DNA of 64,000 nt from Minicystis rosea (lineage in GTDB: Bacteria; Myxococcota_A; Polyangia; Polyangiales; Polyangiaceae), in assembly GCA_001931535.1 (NCBI GenBank), contig CP016211.1, forward strand, positions 8,231,703-8,295,702, given 5' to 3'. Of this stretch, positions 27,066 through 33,524 are shown piece by piece; within the stretch, counting starts at the first letter, position 1, and each line of letters starts with the position of its first letter. Below the pieces are notes generated by a model. That model did no database searches and was not told where the DNA came from. It saw only the letters and a list, made by a program, of their open reading frames with translations. The position numbers were made by a program, and so were the translations under genes.

Positions 27066-27189
27066 GCCGCCGTGGCTCAGCCAGGCCCAGAGCACCTGAA
27101 TACCGTCTTCGACATCTTGCCCGACACGGGCCGGCAGAGGATGGTTATCGTCAATCAGGAGATCGCAGGTTCGAATCCTGCTGGCGGCG
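27066..27189 (+). tRNA. tRNA-Asp(GTC) with ~48-nt intron-like insert
   Basis: Acceptor GCCGCCG/TGGCGGC, D stem GCTC/GAGC, anticodon stem CCTGA/TCAGG, T arm GCAGG-TTCGAAT-CCTGC. Removing 27102-27149 leaves the perfect loop ATGTCAA, an Asp GTC anticodon after T33. The insert forms a stem ACCGTC (27102-27107) with GATGGT (27140-27145) and an inner GCCC...GGGC hairpin. It is far too short for a group I intron. Confidence 0.7.
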
Positions 27190-27494
27190 CTCGAACCAAT
27201 CGACACGATCGCGAAATAGATTGAACAAGACGCCCACGGCGAGCGTCAAAGCATGTGAGACCGCGCCAACAGACACCGAGTCTCGCGACGACGCACGCAA
27301 ACGAGATATCGAGTCTGCAAAACGAGAGACAAACAAATCGATTGACAGACTCACCGACGATAGATAAGAAGACGGCGACGAGAGCGAGCGAGGCCGAGCG
27401 GCCGGCTCGAGCGTCGCAGATGAAGAGGCGCCGGGGTGAGCGCCCGTCCGAGGAATCCTGGTGGATTTCGAAGAGGGCTGAAAGGCGCCGACAT
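27190..27494. other. A-rich spacer in the tRNA array
   Basis: 305 bases, clearly less GC-rich than the flanks between about 27195 and 27375. A 7-bp stem (GAGTCTG 27311-27317 with CAGACTC 27346-27352) and a GGCGC...GCGCC hairpin near 27426-27443 are visible. No tRNA or coding signal. Confidence 0.4.
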
Positions 27495-27565
27495 ACGACG
27501 TAGGTCAGGGTGACCGGGGAGCCTCCAAAACTCCCGTCGAGAAGGTTCAAGTCCTTCACGTCGTG
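27495..27565 (+). tRNA. tRNA-Trp(CCA)
   Basis: Acceptor ACGACGT/ACGTCGT; D stem GGTC/GACC with a very short loop; anticodon stem GGGAG/CTCCC around nine bases (CCTCCAAAA); T loop TTCAAGT; CCA encoded at 27566-27568. Confidence 0.75.
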
Positions 27566-27591
27566 CCAGCGGGCCGGGACCGTGGGTTACC

Positions 27592-27661
27592 GACCAGGTC
27601 GTCCAATCGGCAGGACGCCGCGCGACGCGCGGAGATGCGAGTTCGAATCTCGCCTGGGTCT
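27592..27661 (+). tRNA. tRNA-like, probable Val(GAC)
   Basis: Acceptor GACCAGG/CTGGGTC with one mismatch; T arm GCGAG-TTCGAAT-CTCGC. The anticodon loop GCGACGC can pair with itself, leaving a GAC triloop, and has C33 and G37. Probably not a normal decoding tRNA. Confidence 0.5.
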
Positions 27662-27698
27662 CACGCCGACTCTCCCACGATCCGCTCTTGCCCGCCTC

Positions 27699-27769
27699 GG
27701 GGTGATAGTTCAAAGGCCGAACACTGCTCTTGCACAGCAGGGATCGGGGTTCGAGTCCCCGTCGCTCCA
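27699..27769 (+). tRNA. tRNA-Ala(TGC)
   Basis: Acceptor GGGGTGA/TCGCTCC; anticodon arm CTGCT-CTTGCAC-AGCAG; T arm GGGG-TTCGAGT-CCCC. Confidence 0.87.
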
Positions 27770-27810
27770 CCGTCGTCATCGTCGTGTCCATCACACCACG
27801 ATGAAGCAAT

Positions 27811-27882
27811 GCCTCCGTATGCATCTGGCGAAGCAGCCTGATTGTCGATCAGGTGAGGGGAGTTCGATCCTCCTCGGGGGCG
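27811..27882 (+). tRNA. tRNA-Asp(GTC)
   Basis: Acceptor GCCTCCG/CGGGGGC; anticodon arm CCTGA-TTGTCGA-TCAGG; T loop TTCGATC. First of three tandem Asp genes. Confidence 0.87.
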
Positions 27883-27898
27883 CCGCACATCGAATGAT

Positions 27899-27970
27899 GC
27901 CTCCGTATGAATCTGGTGAACCAGCCTGATTGTCGATCAGGTGAGGGGAGTTCGATCCTCCTCGGAGGCG
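27899..27970 (+). tRNA. tRNA-Asp(GTC)
   Basis: Acceptor GCCTCCG/CGGAGGC; same anticodon arm as the preceding gene; differs in the D arm. Confidence 0.87.
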
Positions 27971-27983
27971 CTCGGCACCGCAT

Positions 27984-28056
27984 GCCCGCGTATGCTAATG
28001 GCGAAGCAGCTCGATTGTCGATCGAGTCGATGGGGGTTCGACTCCCCTCGTGGGCG
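27984..28056 (+). tRNA. tRNA-Asp(GTC)
   Basis: Acceptor GCCCGCG/CGTGGGC; anticodon arm CTCGA-TTGTCGA-TCGAG; T loop TTCGACT. Confidence 0.87.
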
Positions 28057-28072
28057 CTACATTCCTCTCTTC

Positions 28073-28144
28073 GGGGCGATATTTCAACCGGGAGAATCCT
28101 ACCCCCGCACGGTAGGGATCGGGGTTCGAGCCCCCGTCGCTCCA
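28073..28144 (+). tRNA. tRNA-Ala(CGC) with C33
   Basis: Acceptor GGGGCGA/TCGCTCC; anticodon arm CTACC-CCCGCAC-GGTAG has C instead of the universal T33; D stem weak. Confidence 0.68.
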
Positions 28145-28183
28145 CCCGGACGAGCCGGAGCTCGTGGGTTAACGATTGCAAAC

Positions 28184-28262
28184 CGACACCCCACTTGCAC
28201 CACTTGTTCGTCCGCCGATTCGCCGCCGAGGTGCGGCTCCGATCTGGATCGCTGGGGTGTCG
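28184..28262 (+). ncRNA. Possible structured RNA between tRNAs
   Basis: A perfect 10-bp stem (CGACACCCCA with 28253-28262) encloses a 59-nt head with an inner stem GCACC (28197-28201) / GGTGC (28230-28234). No T arm is present, so it is not a tRNA. The long-stem layout resembles the other RNA candidates in the array. No sequence family recognised. Confidence 0.35.
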
Positions 28263-28289
28263 ATCCGGAGGCGGAGCTCACCTCACCCT

Positions 28290-28362
28290 GGGGTCGTAGC
28301 TCAGTTGGGAGAGCGCCTGCATGGCATGCAGGAGGCCGCCGGTTCGATCCCGGCCGACTCCA
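28290..28362 (+). tRNA. tRNA-Ala(GGC)
   Basis: Acceptor GGGGTCG/CGACTCC; anticodon arm CCTGC-ATGGCAT-GCAGG; canonical D and T arms; CCA encoded at 28363-28365. Confidence 0.93.
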
Positions 28363-28375
28363 CCAGGTTCGATGT

Positions 28376-28448
28376 GCTGCTCAGGCCCAGTCAGCGGGGC
28401 ATCTGTTTGGTATACAGAGGATGGTGGGTGCAATTCCCACGAGCAGCT
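28376..28448 (+). tRNA. tRNA-Thr(GGT)
   Basis: Acceptor GCTGCTC/GAGCAGC; anticodon arm TCTGT-TTGGTAT-ACAGA; T loop TGCAATT has G where T55 is expected. Confidence 0.8.
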
Positions 28449-28458
28449 CCGGAGTTTC

Positions 28459-28530
28459 GCGGGCATGGTCTAGCGGTCAAGATGGCAGGATCCCACCCTG
28501 CCGATGCGGGTTCGACTCCCGCTGCTCGCT
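28459..28530 (+). tRNA. tRNA-Gly(CCC)
   Basis: Acceptor GCGGGCA/TGCTCGC; anticodon arm GCAGG-ATCCCAC-CCTGC; T loop TTCGACT. Confidence 0.88.
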
Positions 28531-28540
28531 CCAAGGTTTT

Positions 28541-28611
28541 GCGGTGGTAGCTCAATGGTAGAGTGCGAGCGTGCCAAGCTCGCGACAGGGGTTCGATTCC
28601 CCTTCACCGCT
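28541..28611 (+). tRNA. tRNA-Gly(GCC)
   Basis: Acceptor GCGGTGG/TCACCGC; anticodon arm CGAGC-GTGCCAA-GCTCG; CCA encoded at 28612-28614. Confidence 0.9.
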
Positions 28612-28681
28612 CCAGGCCCACAAGGCCGCTCGCTCCGGTTCGTGCGCCCACACGTGAGGCTGTGCGGTTCGGGTGGGGATC

Positions 28682-28752
28682 GCAGGCATCGTCCAAAGGT
28701 AGGACGGCGGGCTTCCATCCCGTCGATGCGGGTTCGAGTCCCGCTGTCTGCT
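28682..28752 (+). tRNA. tRNA-Gly(TCC)
   Basis: Acceptor GCAGGCA/TGTCTGC; anticodon arm GCGGG-CTTCCAT-CCCGT; T loop TTCGAGT. Confidence 0.88.
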
Positions 28753-28764
28753 CCGAATCGTCAT

Positions 28765-28835
28765 GCGGTGGTGTGTCAACGGTAGACGGCGAGGATGCCA
28801 TCCTCGTAATGGGGGTTCGATTCCCCCTCACCGCA
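28765..28835 (+). tRNA. tRNA-Gly(GCC)
   Basis: Acceptor GCGGTGG/TCACCGC; anticodon arm CGAGG-ATGCCAT-CCTCG; CCA encoded at 28836-28838. Confidence 0.88.
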
Positions 28836-28845
28836 CCAAGAAAAT

Positions 28846-28914
28846 GAGCCGGTTCTCTGGCGAGGAACGTGGTCTGCAAAACCGCGGTTCCGGGTCCGAT
28901 TCCCGGCCGGCTCT
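28846..28914 (+). tRNA. tRNA-Cys(GCA)
   Basis: Acceptor GAGCCGG/CCGGCTC; anticodon arm GTGGT-CTGCAAA-ACCGC; T loop TCCGATT has C at position 55; only 69 nt. Confidence 0.8.
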
Positions 28915-28918
28915 TGTT

Positions 28919-29087
28919 ACACGGCGGGGGCACGCGCCCCCGCCGCTCTAGTCATCGGCGGGGGCACGCGCCCCCGCCGCCCCGCCGGCAAAGCCGTCGG
29001 GGCCCACCACCCCGCGATCCGCCTTCGATGCCAAACACGTTGAGCCGCTTCGGGCCTGACGTGATTGCATCAGGAAACGTGTTCACC
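28919..29087 (+). repeat. Dispersed GC-hairpin repeat, copy A
   Basis: Core hairpin GGCGGGGGC-ACGC-GCCCCCGCC (here present twice), then a second stem CCCCGCCGGC-AAA-GCCGTCGGGG, a shared CCACCACCCCGCGATCC tract and a tail with GCTTCGGGCCTGA. It recurs at 32907 and 33604, and the tail alone at 33774. Confidence 0.75.
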
Positions 29088-29144
29088 TTCGAGCGCTTGC
29101 CGACGAGCGGGCCTGAAGTGTGGACGGCTGCGTCGAGCGTATGC

Positions 29145-29217
29145 GCCTCCGAGGCCCAATGGATGGGCGGCCGTCTTCTAAACGGCTAGTGTGCGGGTTC
29201 GACTCCCGCCGGGGGTA
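29145..29217 (+). tRNA. tRNA-Arg(TCT)
   Basis: Acceptor GCCTCCG/CGGGGGT; anticodon arm GCCGT-CTTCTAA-ACGGC; T arm GCGGG-TTCGACT-CCCGC. Confidence 0.85.
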
Positions 29218-29232
29218 CTGTTCACACAAGAT

Positions 29233-29306
29233 GTCCTCATCGGCTAGCTGGTTTAGGCCTCCGGATTTTCACTCCGGGAACGCGGGTTCGACTCCCGCTG
29301 GGGATG
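29233..29306 (+). tRNA. tRNA-Glu(TTC)
   Basis: Acceptor GTCCTCA/TGGGGAT; anticodon arm CCGGA-TTTTCAC-TCCGG; T loop TTCGACT. First of three tandem Glu genes. Confidence 0.88.
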
Positions 29307-29324
29307 CTGCTCGTTCGTAAAACT

Positions 29325-29398
29325 GTCCTCATCGGCTAGCTGGTCTAGGCCTCCGGATTCTCACTCCGGGAACGCGGGTTCGACTCCCGCTGGGGACG
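29325..29398 (+). tRNA. tRNA-Glu(CTC)
   Basis: Acceptor GTCCTCA/TGGGGAC; anticodon arm CCGGA-TTCTCAC-TCCGG. Confidence 0.88.
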
Positions 29399-29416
29399 CT
29401 GTTCGTTCGTAAAACT

Positions 29417-29490
29417 GTCCTCATCGGCTAGTTGGTTTAGGCCGCTGGACCCTCACTCCGGAAACGCGGGTTCGAATCCCGCTGGGGACA
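29417..29490 (+). tRNA. tRNA-Glu(CTC) with C33
   Basis: Tandem copy of the preceding gene; anticodon arm CTGGA-CCCTCAC-TCCGG, where C replaces T33. Confidence 0.72.
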
Positions 29491-29543
29491 CCGCTCGCTC
29501 CGCGCTCGCGCGGGGCTCGCTCGTTGACAAGTCATTCACGCAT

Positions 29544-29618
29544 CGGGGCGTGGCTCAGCCTGGCAAGAGCGCCTGTCTGGGGGACAGGAGATCGCCGGTT
29601 CGAATCCGGCCGCCCCGA
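29544..29618 (+). tRNA. tRNA-Pro(GGG)
   Basis: Acceptor CGGGGCG/CGCCCCG; anticodon arm CCTGT-CTGGGGG-ACAGG; T arm GCCGG-TTCGAAT-CCGGC. Confidence 0.92.
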
Positions 29619-29650
29619 CCGAGATCGAGAACTGATGGCCAGTTCAGCGC

Positions 29651-29717
29651 TTGTCGTTCAATGGTAGGACGACGGTTTCGAGAACCGTAGGCTGCGGGTT
29701 CAATTCCCGCCGAGCAA
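29651..29717 (+). tRNA. Degenerate tRNA-like, Ser(CGA) anticodon
   Basis: Anticodon arm ACGGT-TTCGAGA-ACCGT and T arm GCGGG-TTCAATT-CCCGC are clear, but the acceptor pairs only partly (TTG with CAA) and the variable loop is short, unlike any normal Ser tRNA. Confidence 0.45.
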
Positions 29718-29757
29718 CACACCTGGCCCTCGAGCTCCCTCGATCTCAACCGTTCGA

Positions 29758-29901
29758 CCGCCTCCAGCGGTCGGCCCGGTACTTCTCGTCGGTTTAGAGA
29801 CGTCGTATCCAAAACGACACCTGCCTCGTAAGCAGGAAGGCTTGATAAACCTTCACAACCGATCCGACGCGAGCCCTCACCGGTCCGGCCACTGGAGGCG
29901 G
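29758..29901 (+). ncRNA. Long-stem RNA with three anticodon-arm-like hairpins
   Basis: A continuous ~23-bp stem: CCGCCTCCAG (29758-29767) with 29892-29901 and GGTCGGCCCGGT (29769-29780) with 29879-29890 (one mismatch). An inner stem around GTCGG/CCGAC (29788-29792 / 29864-29868) then closes a head of three hairpins: GTCGT-ATCCAAA-ACGAC, CCTGC-CTCGTAA-GCAGG and AAGG-CTTGATAAA-CCTT. Their loops read like Trp(CCA), Thr(CGT) and Ile(GAT) anticodon loops. No D or T arm exists. Bacterial Y RNAs also join a long stem to a tRNA-like head. It lies upstream of the second vWA gene. Confidence 0.6.
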
Positions 29902-29944
29902 ATCTCAAGTTTCCTCGGGGAACTGTTGCGCCAGTTCAGTGACA

Positions 29945-30023
29945 TTCGGCTCTCAACCGAAACAATGTTGGTTCGAATCCAACCCGCTCCACTCTTACGG
30001 AGCGGTCGTCCAATGGGAAGACA
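29945..30023 (+). tRNA. Apparent circularly permuted tRNA, Glu(CTC) anticodon
   Basis: The 3' part comes first: anticodon arm TTCGG-CTCTCAA-CCGAA, T arm GTTGG-TTCGAAT-CCAAC, acceptor CCGCTCC and A73 (29945-29991). After a 7-nt linker the 5' part follows: acceptor GGAGCGG, positions 8-9, D arm and position 26 (29999-30023). Joined in the other order they make a 72-nt cloverleaf with a perfect 7-bp acceptor. Flanks GCGCCAGT (29928-29935) and ACTGACGC (30026-30033) pair 7 of 8, which would hold the open ends together. A rearranged dead tRNA is the alternative. Confidence 0.6.
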
Positions 30024-30100
30024 ATACTGACGCGTGCCCTACCCCGAGGGCCCTTTCTCCGCGACCGCATGGGGCGGCGCGGAACACATCTGGAGGCACC

Positions 30101-31705
30101 ATGACCATGCAGACGGTGATGTCCAACATCGCGCCTCGGGCGACCGCTCCGTCGAGCTGGTCGATGCCGAGCCTCGTTTCGCCGGCCGAAGCGGGCAAGC
30201 TCGTCCTGTCGTTCCTCGACGCGGCGGCCACGTCGCTCGGGCGCGCGACCCACTACAACAGCCGTGAGGAGCAACAGAAGGCCGAGCTCCTCGCGCACGA
30301 CGCGCTCCTCTGGCTCGATCGTGATCTCTATGCCGTGCTCCTCGCGCTCCAAGGCGTGACGGACAGGGCGCGGCAAATGGGGATCAAGAACCTGCTCGCG
30401 ACGCCCCGCGATCACCGCAGCGGGCTGCTCGACGACGCAGCGGAGCGCCGCCTCATCGTACGGCTCACCGACAGCCTGCCGCCGCAACGCGTGCTCAAGC
30501 TGTTCGACGGGCTCCGCGTGGGCTCGCCGGAGGATGGGATTCGCAAGGCGAACAACGCGCGTACGCGCAAGCTCATCCTGCGCACCATCCTCGGCTCTCC
30601 GCGGCTCGAGCTGTGGAGCGTGAAGTACCGGAGCAAGCTCCACCGCGCGCTCACGCACGCGTGGGGCGTGCGGATGACCAGCATCGTGCGCGCCATCCTC
30701 GGCAAGGTGGACGCGGTGCGCACGGCGAAGGAGCGTTCGATTCTCGCGAGGGAGATCGGCCGCCACGCCTCGATGAATCGTGATCACGTGTATGCGTGTG
30801 TCGCGTTCGTGCTCGGTCACCCGGGTGATGCCGGCATTCCGCTGCTCGCCGCCTACGAGGCTGCGAAGCTCGACCTCACCGCCGGCGCCAAGCTGCCGCC
30901 GGAGGTTCTCGAGGGGATCCGGAGCGTGTTCCACAAGGGCACGCCCAAGGAGGAGGTGCTTCGGATCACCGCCGCGAGCCTCACCAAGGCGCAACGCCTC
31001 GACGTGCAGAAGCGCGCCGAGGAGGCCAAGGTAGATGTGCAGATGGATCCGGCCGACTACGACCCGGTCCGTCTCTACGTCTACGCCTTCGAGATGGGCA
31101 TGAGCGTGGAGATCGCGAGAGCGCTCCTCGACAAGGCCCAGAAGGCCGCCGCGGCGTTCCCGGCTCGCTATGGATCGATTGGCATTCTCCTCGACGCTTC
31201 GGCGTCGATGATGGGTGCGAGCGATCAGAAGCTCCGGCCCATGGCCACGGCGCTCGCGCTCCGCGACATGCTCCAGCATGTGGCGCGGGCGAAGGTGGTC
31301 GTGACCGGCGGTGTGCTCGGTCGCGCCGAAGGCATGCTCGTGCGTCCGTCGGGTGACACGAGCCTCGCCGAAGGCCTTTTGGATCTGCTCGACGACGCGC
31401 CGGAGGCGGTGTTCGTGATCAGCGATGGTTACGAGAACCGTCCGGCCGGCCGCTTCGCCGAGGTCGTCTCCGCGCTTCGCGCGCAGGGCAACGAGACTCC
31501 CATCTTCCAGTTGACGCCGGTCTTCGCGGCCGAGTCCACGGGAGTGCGGGAGCTCTGCCCTGGGTTCGTCCCGGCGCTCCCGGTCTCGCGGCCGGAGGCG
31601 CTCGGTATCTCGATGCTCCGCGGCCTGCTCGAGGCCGATCCGGCGCGCGGCATTCCCGCGCTCGTCCGGCTCGCGCTCCCGCTGGCCCAAGGAGGACAAG
31701 CATGA
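30101..31705 (+). CDS. vWA-domain protein of the Ro60/tRNA island
   Basis: 534 residues from an ATG behind GGAGG. The N-terminal ~360 residues are helical without a clear family match. The C-terminal vWA domain has an intact MIDAS: GILLDASASMM (DxSxS), the Thr in SGDTSLAEGL and the Asp in AVFVISDGYENR. The overall layout (helical array plus C-terminal vWA) is like Ro60, though the N terminus is not obviously TROVE. The stop overlaps the ATG of the next gene (ATGA). Its position inside the tRNA array, right after the permuted tRNA, suggests RNA binding; this is inference. Confidence 0.8.
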   Translation: MTMQTVMSNIAPRATAPSSWSMPSLVSPAEAGKLVLSFLDAAATSLGRATHYNSREEQQKAELLAHDALLWLDRDLYAVLLALQGVTDRARQMGIKNLLATPRDHRSGLLDDAAERRLIVRLTDSLPPQRVLKLFDGLRVGSPEDGIRKANNARTRKLILRTILGSPRLELWSVKYRSKLHRALTHAWGVRMTSIVRAILGKVDAVRTAKERSILAREIGRHASMNRDHVYACVAFVLGHPGDAGIPLLAAYEAAKLDLTAGAKLPPEVLEGIRSVFHKGTPKEEVLRITAASLTKAQRLDVQKRAEEAKVDVQMDPADYDPVRLYVYAFEMGMSVEIARALLDKAQKAAAAFPARYGSIGILLDASASMMGASDQKLRPMATALALRDMLQHVARAKVVVTGGVLGRAEGMLVRPSGDTSLAEGLLDLLDDAPEAVFVISDGYENRPAGRFAEVVSALRAQGNETPIFQLTPVFAAESTGVRELCPGFVPALPVSRPEALGISMLRGLLEADPARGIPALVRLALPLAQGGQA

Positions 31706-32661
31706 TGTCGCTCACCGTCGATGAGATCCTTCGTGGCACCGGCCCGGGGCTCGCCCAGAGCGCCGGTCCGATGCAGATGATTCCGCTCCTCGGCGAGGAC
31801 GACGACACGTTCGCTCCTCCCGAGATCGAGGTCGGGACCACCGGATACGGCTCGGTCCACCTGCGCAATCACAGCGACCGTCCCACGCTCGTGCCTCCGG
31901 GCGCGGGCTGGGTGGTCGCGCAAAAGGCGCAAGATCACGCGATCGGCGGCGGAGCCCTGCTCCGCCCCGGCGAGAGCCGCGCGATCGACACGGCCATGTG
32001 CATCCAGCAGAGCCAAGGCGGGCTCATCAGCGCGGCCAAGCACGCGCTCCTGATCCTGCCGGCCGCGCTGCGCGCCAAGGCGCTCTCGGTCCGCCACGTG
32101 CAAGATTTCCGCAAGCTCTGGGAGAGCATTCAAGAGCTCAACCGGGGCTTTGGGATCGAGCAGTATGGCGGGCACCTGGAGTACTTCCTCCGGACCTTCC
32201 AAAAGCAGCTCGACGAGTTCGTCGCCGAATTCGAGATCGTTCCGCGCCAAGTCGGGGCCGTGATCCTGGTGGGCGGAGAGATCGTCGGCATCGAGCGCGC
32301 GCCGTCGGCGGCATATTGGAAGGCCGTTTGGAACCCGCTCGTGCGGGTGTGTTATGGCTCTCTCGCGGTCTCGGCCGCGCGGGAGAACAAGGCACCTCCG
32401 TCGACGCGGGCCCCGCTCCGGGTCCACGTGGGCACGCTCGCCGGCCTCCGCGCCGCGCTCGATCGGGCCCAAAGGGAGGAGCAGGACGCCATCGCCGCTC
32501 GCCTCCACGCCGAGCGCCTCACGCAGCTCTCGGCTGCGAGCGACGCCGACGAGACGATGGGCGACATCGCCCTCACCACGGTCGCGAGCCTGCGCTTCGC
32601 GGGTCAGCTCGCCACCGTTCGCGGCGCAGTCCGGTACGCTTCGCTGTGCCGGGCCGCGTGA
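31702..32661 (+). CDS. ARPP-1-like domain protein
   Basis: 319 residues, translationally coupled to the vWA gene. The segment SVHLRNHSDRPTLVPPGAGW followed by VVAQKAQDHAIGGG, LLRPGESRAIDTAM and CIQQSQGG follows the pattern of the ARPP-1 domain (loss of the usual GAKQNR and CVEQG wording but same spacing), found in operons of nucleotide/ADP-ribose or RNA metabolism. The remainder is helical. No catalytic residues are evident. A hairpin terminator lies 17 bp after the stop. The family call rests on a remembered pattern and is moderate. Confidence 0.55.
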   Translation: MMSLTVDEILRGTGPGLAQSAGPMQMIPLLGEDDDTFAPPEIEVGTTGYGSVHLRNHSDRPTLVPPGAGWVVAQKAQDHAIGGGALLRPGESRAIDTAMCIQQSQGGLISAAKHALLILPAALRAKALSVRHVQDFRKLWESIQELNRGFGIEQYGGHLEYFLRTFQKQLDEFVAEFEIVPRQVGAVILVGGEIVGIERAPSAAYWKAVWNPLVRVCYGSLAVSAARENKAPPSTRAPLRVHVGTLAGLRAALDRAQREEQDAIAARLHAERLTQLSAASDADETMGDIALTTVASLRFAGQLATVRGAVRYASLCRAA

Positions 32662-32677
32662 CTCCAAAGCCACCTGC

Positions 32678-32707
32678 CCCTCTCCCGTGCTCCGGCGCGG
32701 GAGAGGG
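32678..32707 (+). terminator. Terminator after the vWA/ARPP-1 operon
   Basis: A 13-bp stem (CCCTCTCCCGTGC with 32695-32707, one G-T) and a 4-base loop, 17 bases after the stop codon and 7 bases before the next tRNA. Confidence 0.7.
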
Positions 32708-32713
32708 CGATTC

Positions 32714-32787
32714 GTCCTCGTATTGCTAGAGGCCCAGGCAGCTCGGTTCTCAACCGGGTGACGCGGGTTCGAATCCCGCCGAGGACG
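32714..32787 (+). tRNA. tRNA-Glu(CTC)
   Basis: Acceptor GTCCTCG/CGAGGAC; anticodon arm CTCGG-TTCTCAA-CCGGG; T loop TTCGAAT. Confidence 0.82.
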
Positions 32788-32906
32788 CTGGGCCGCTTTG
32801 CCGACCTGCGCTCCATTCACCGTGGCGCGCGCCTCGGCCCGCGAGCCCGCCAAACACCAGAACCGCCGCGTACTGTTCCTCTCCGCGCCGGTTCGTTTTT
32901 TTGTCC

Positions 32907-33039
32907 CGCGGCGGGGGCACGCGCCCCCGCCGCCCCGCCGGCAAAGCCGTCGGGGCCCCACCACCCCGCGATCCACTGGAGATGACCAATGGGTCTCGCC
33001 GCTTCGGGCCTGACTTTGGTCGCTTCAGGAAGCGTGTCG
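32907..33039 (+). repeat. Dispersed GC-hairpin repeat, copy B
   Basis: Same two hairpins, CACCCCGCGATCC tract and GCTTCGGGCCTGA tail as copies A and C; the stretch between tract and tail is unrelated. Confidence 0.75.
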
Positions 33040-33086
33040 TACTCGACGGTGATGGGCGAGGATGCTCGTATCGAGAGGATGTTTTC

Positions 33087-33156
33087 GCCTCTGATGGTGG
33101 ATTCCAATGCTGGCCTACGAAGCCGGGCGCCCCAGGTTCGATTCCTGGCAGAGGCA
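33087..33156 (+). tRNA. tRNA-Arg(ACG)
   Basis: Acceptor GCCTCTG/CAGAGGC; anticodon arm CTGGC-CTACGAA-GCCGG; T arm CCAGG-TTCGATT-CCTGG; CCA encoded at 33157-33159. Confidence 0.87.
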
Positions 33157-33204
33157 CCAACGCCGACGTTCGCGGCTCGATCCCTCGTAAGGGATTCGCA
33201 GCTC

Positions 33205-33274
33205 GCCCCTGATGGTGGATTCCAACGCTGGTCTACGAAGCCGGGCGTTCCAGGTTCGATTCCTGGCAGGGGCA
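33205..33274 (+). tRNA. tRNA-Arg(ACG)
   Basis: Near copy of the preceding Arg gene (acceptor GCCCCTG/CAGGGGC); CCA encoded at 33275-33277. Confidence 0.87.
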
Positions 33275-33288
33275 CCATGAAAGCACAT

Positions 33289-33363
33289 CTGGGTGTGGCT
33301 CAACCTGGTTAGAGCGCCGGCTTCGGGAGCCGGAGACTGAGGGTTCGAATCCCTCCATCCAGA
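33289..33363 (+). tRNA. tRNA-Pro(CGG)
   Basis: Acceptor CTGGGTG/CATCCAG; anticodon arm CCGGC-TTCGGGA-GCCGG; CCA encoded at 33364-33366. Confidence 0.92.
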
Positions 33364-33382
33364 CCACGATTCACCATCGTTC

Positions 33383-33453
33383 GCCCCAGTCCTGACGGAG
33401 CAGGCGCAAGCGTCCGAAGCTTGACGATCCAGGTTCGACTCCTGGCTGGGGCA
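33383..33453 (+). tRNA. tRNA-Arg(CCG)
   Basis: Acceptor GCCCCAG/CTGGGGC; D stem CCTG/CAGG; anticodon arm CAAGC-GTCCGAA-GCTTG. Confidence 0.87.
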
Positions 33454-33455
33454 CC

Positions 33456-33522
33456 GCAGGGAGGGACAGGCTCAAACGAGGCTCATACCCTCGTCTCCGT
33501 GGGTGCAATTCCCACCCCTGCT
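33456..33522 (+). tRNA. tRNA-Met(CAT), reduced D arm
   Basis: Acceptor GCAGGG/CCCTGC (6 bp); anticodon arm CGAGG-CTCATAC-CCTCG; T loop TGCAATT lacks T55. Only about 14 nt separate acceptor and anticodon stem, so no normal D arm forms; 67 nt in total. Could also be Ile2 if C34 is modified. Confidence 0.6.
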
Positions 33523-33524
33523 AC

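Noticed and set aside
26937..27189. Group I introns in tRNA genes
   Set aside because: The inserts are about 45-50 nt, far below the size needed for a group I core.
33179..33204. Another anticodon-like hairpin with CTCGTAA loop
   Set aside because: The stem is weak (two to three pairs) and no other arm is nearby, so chance is likely.
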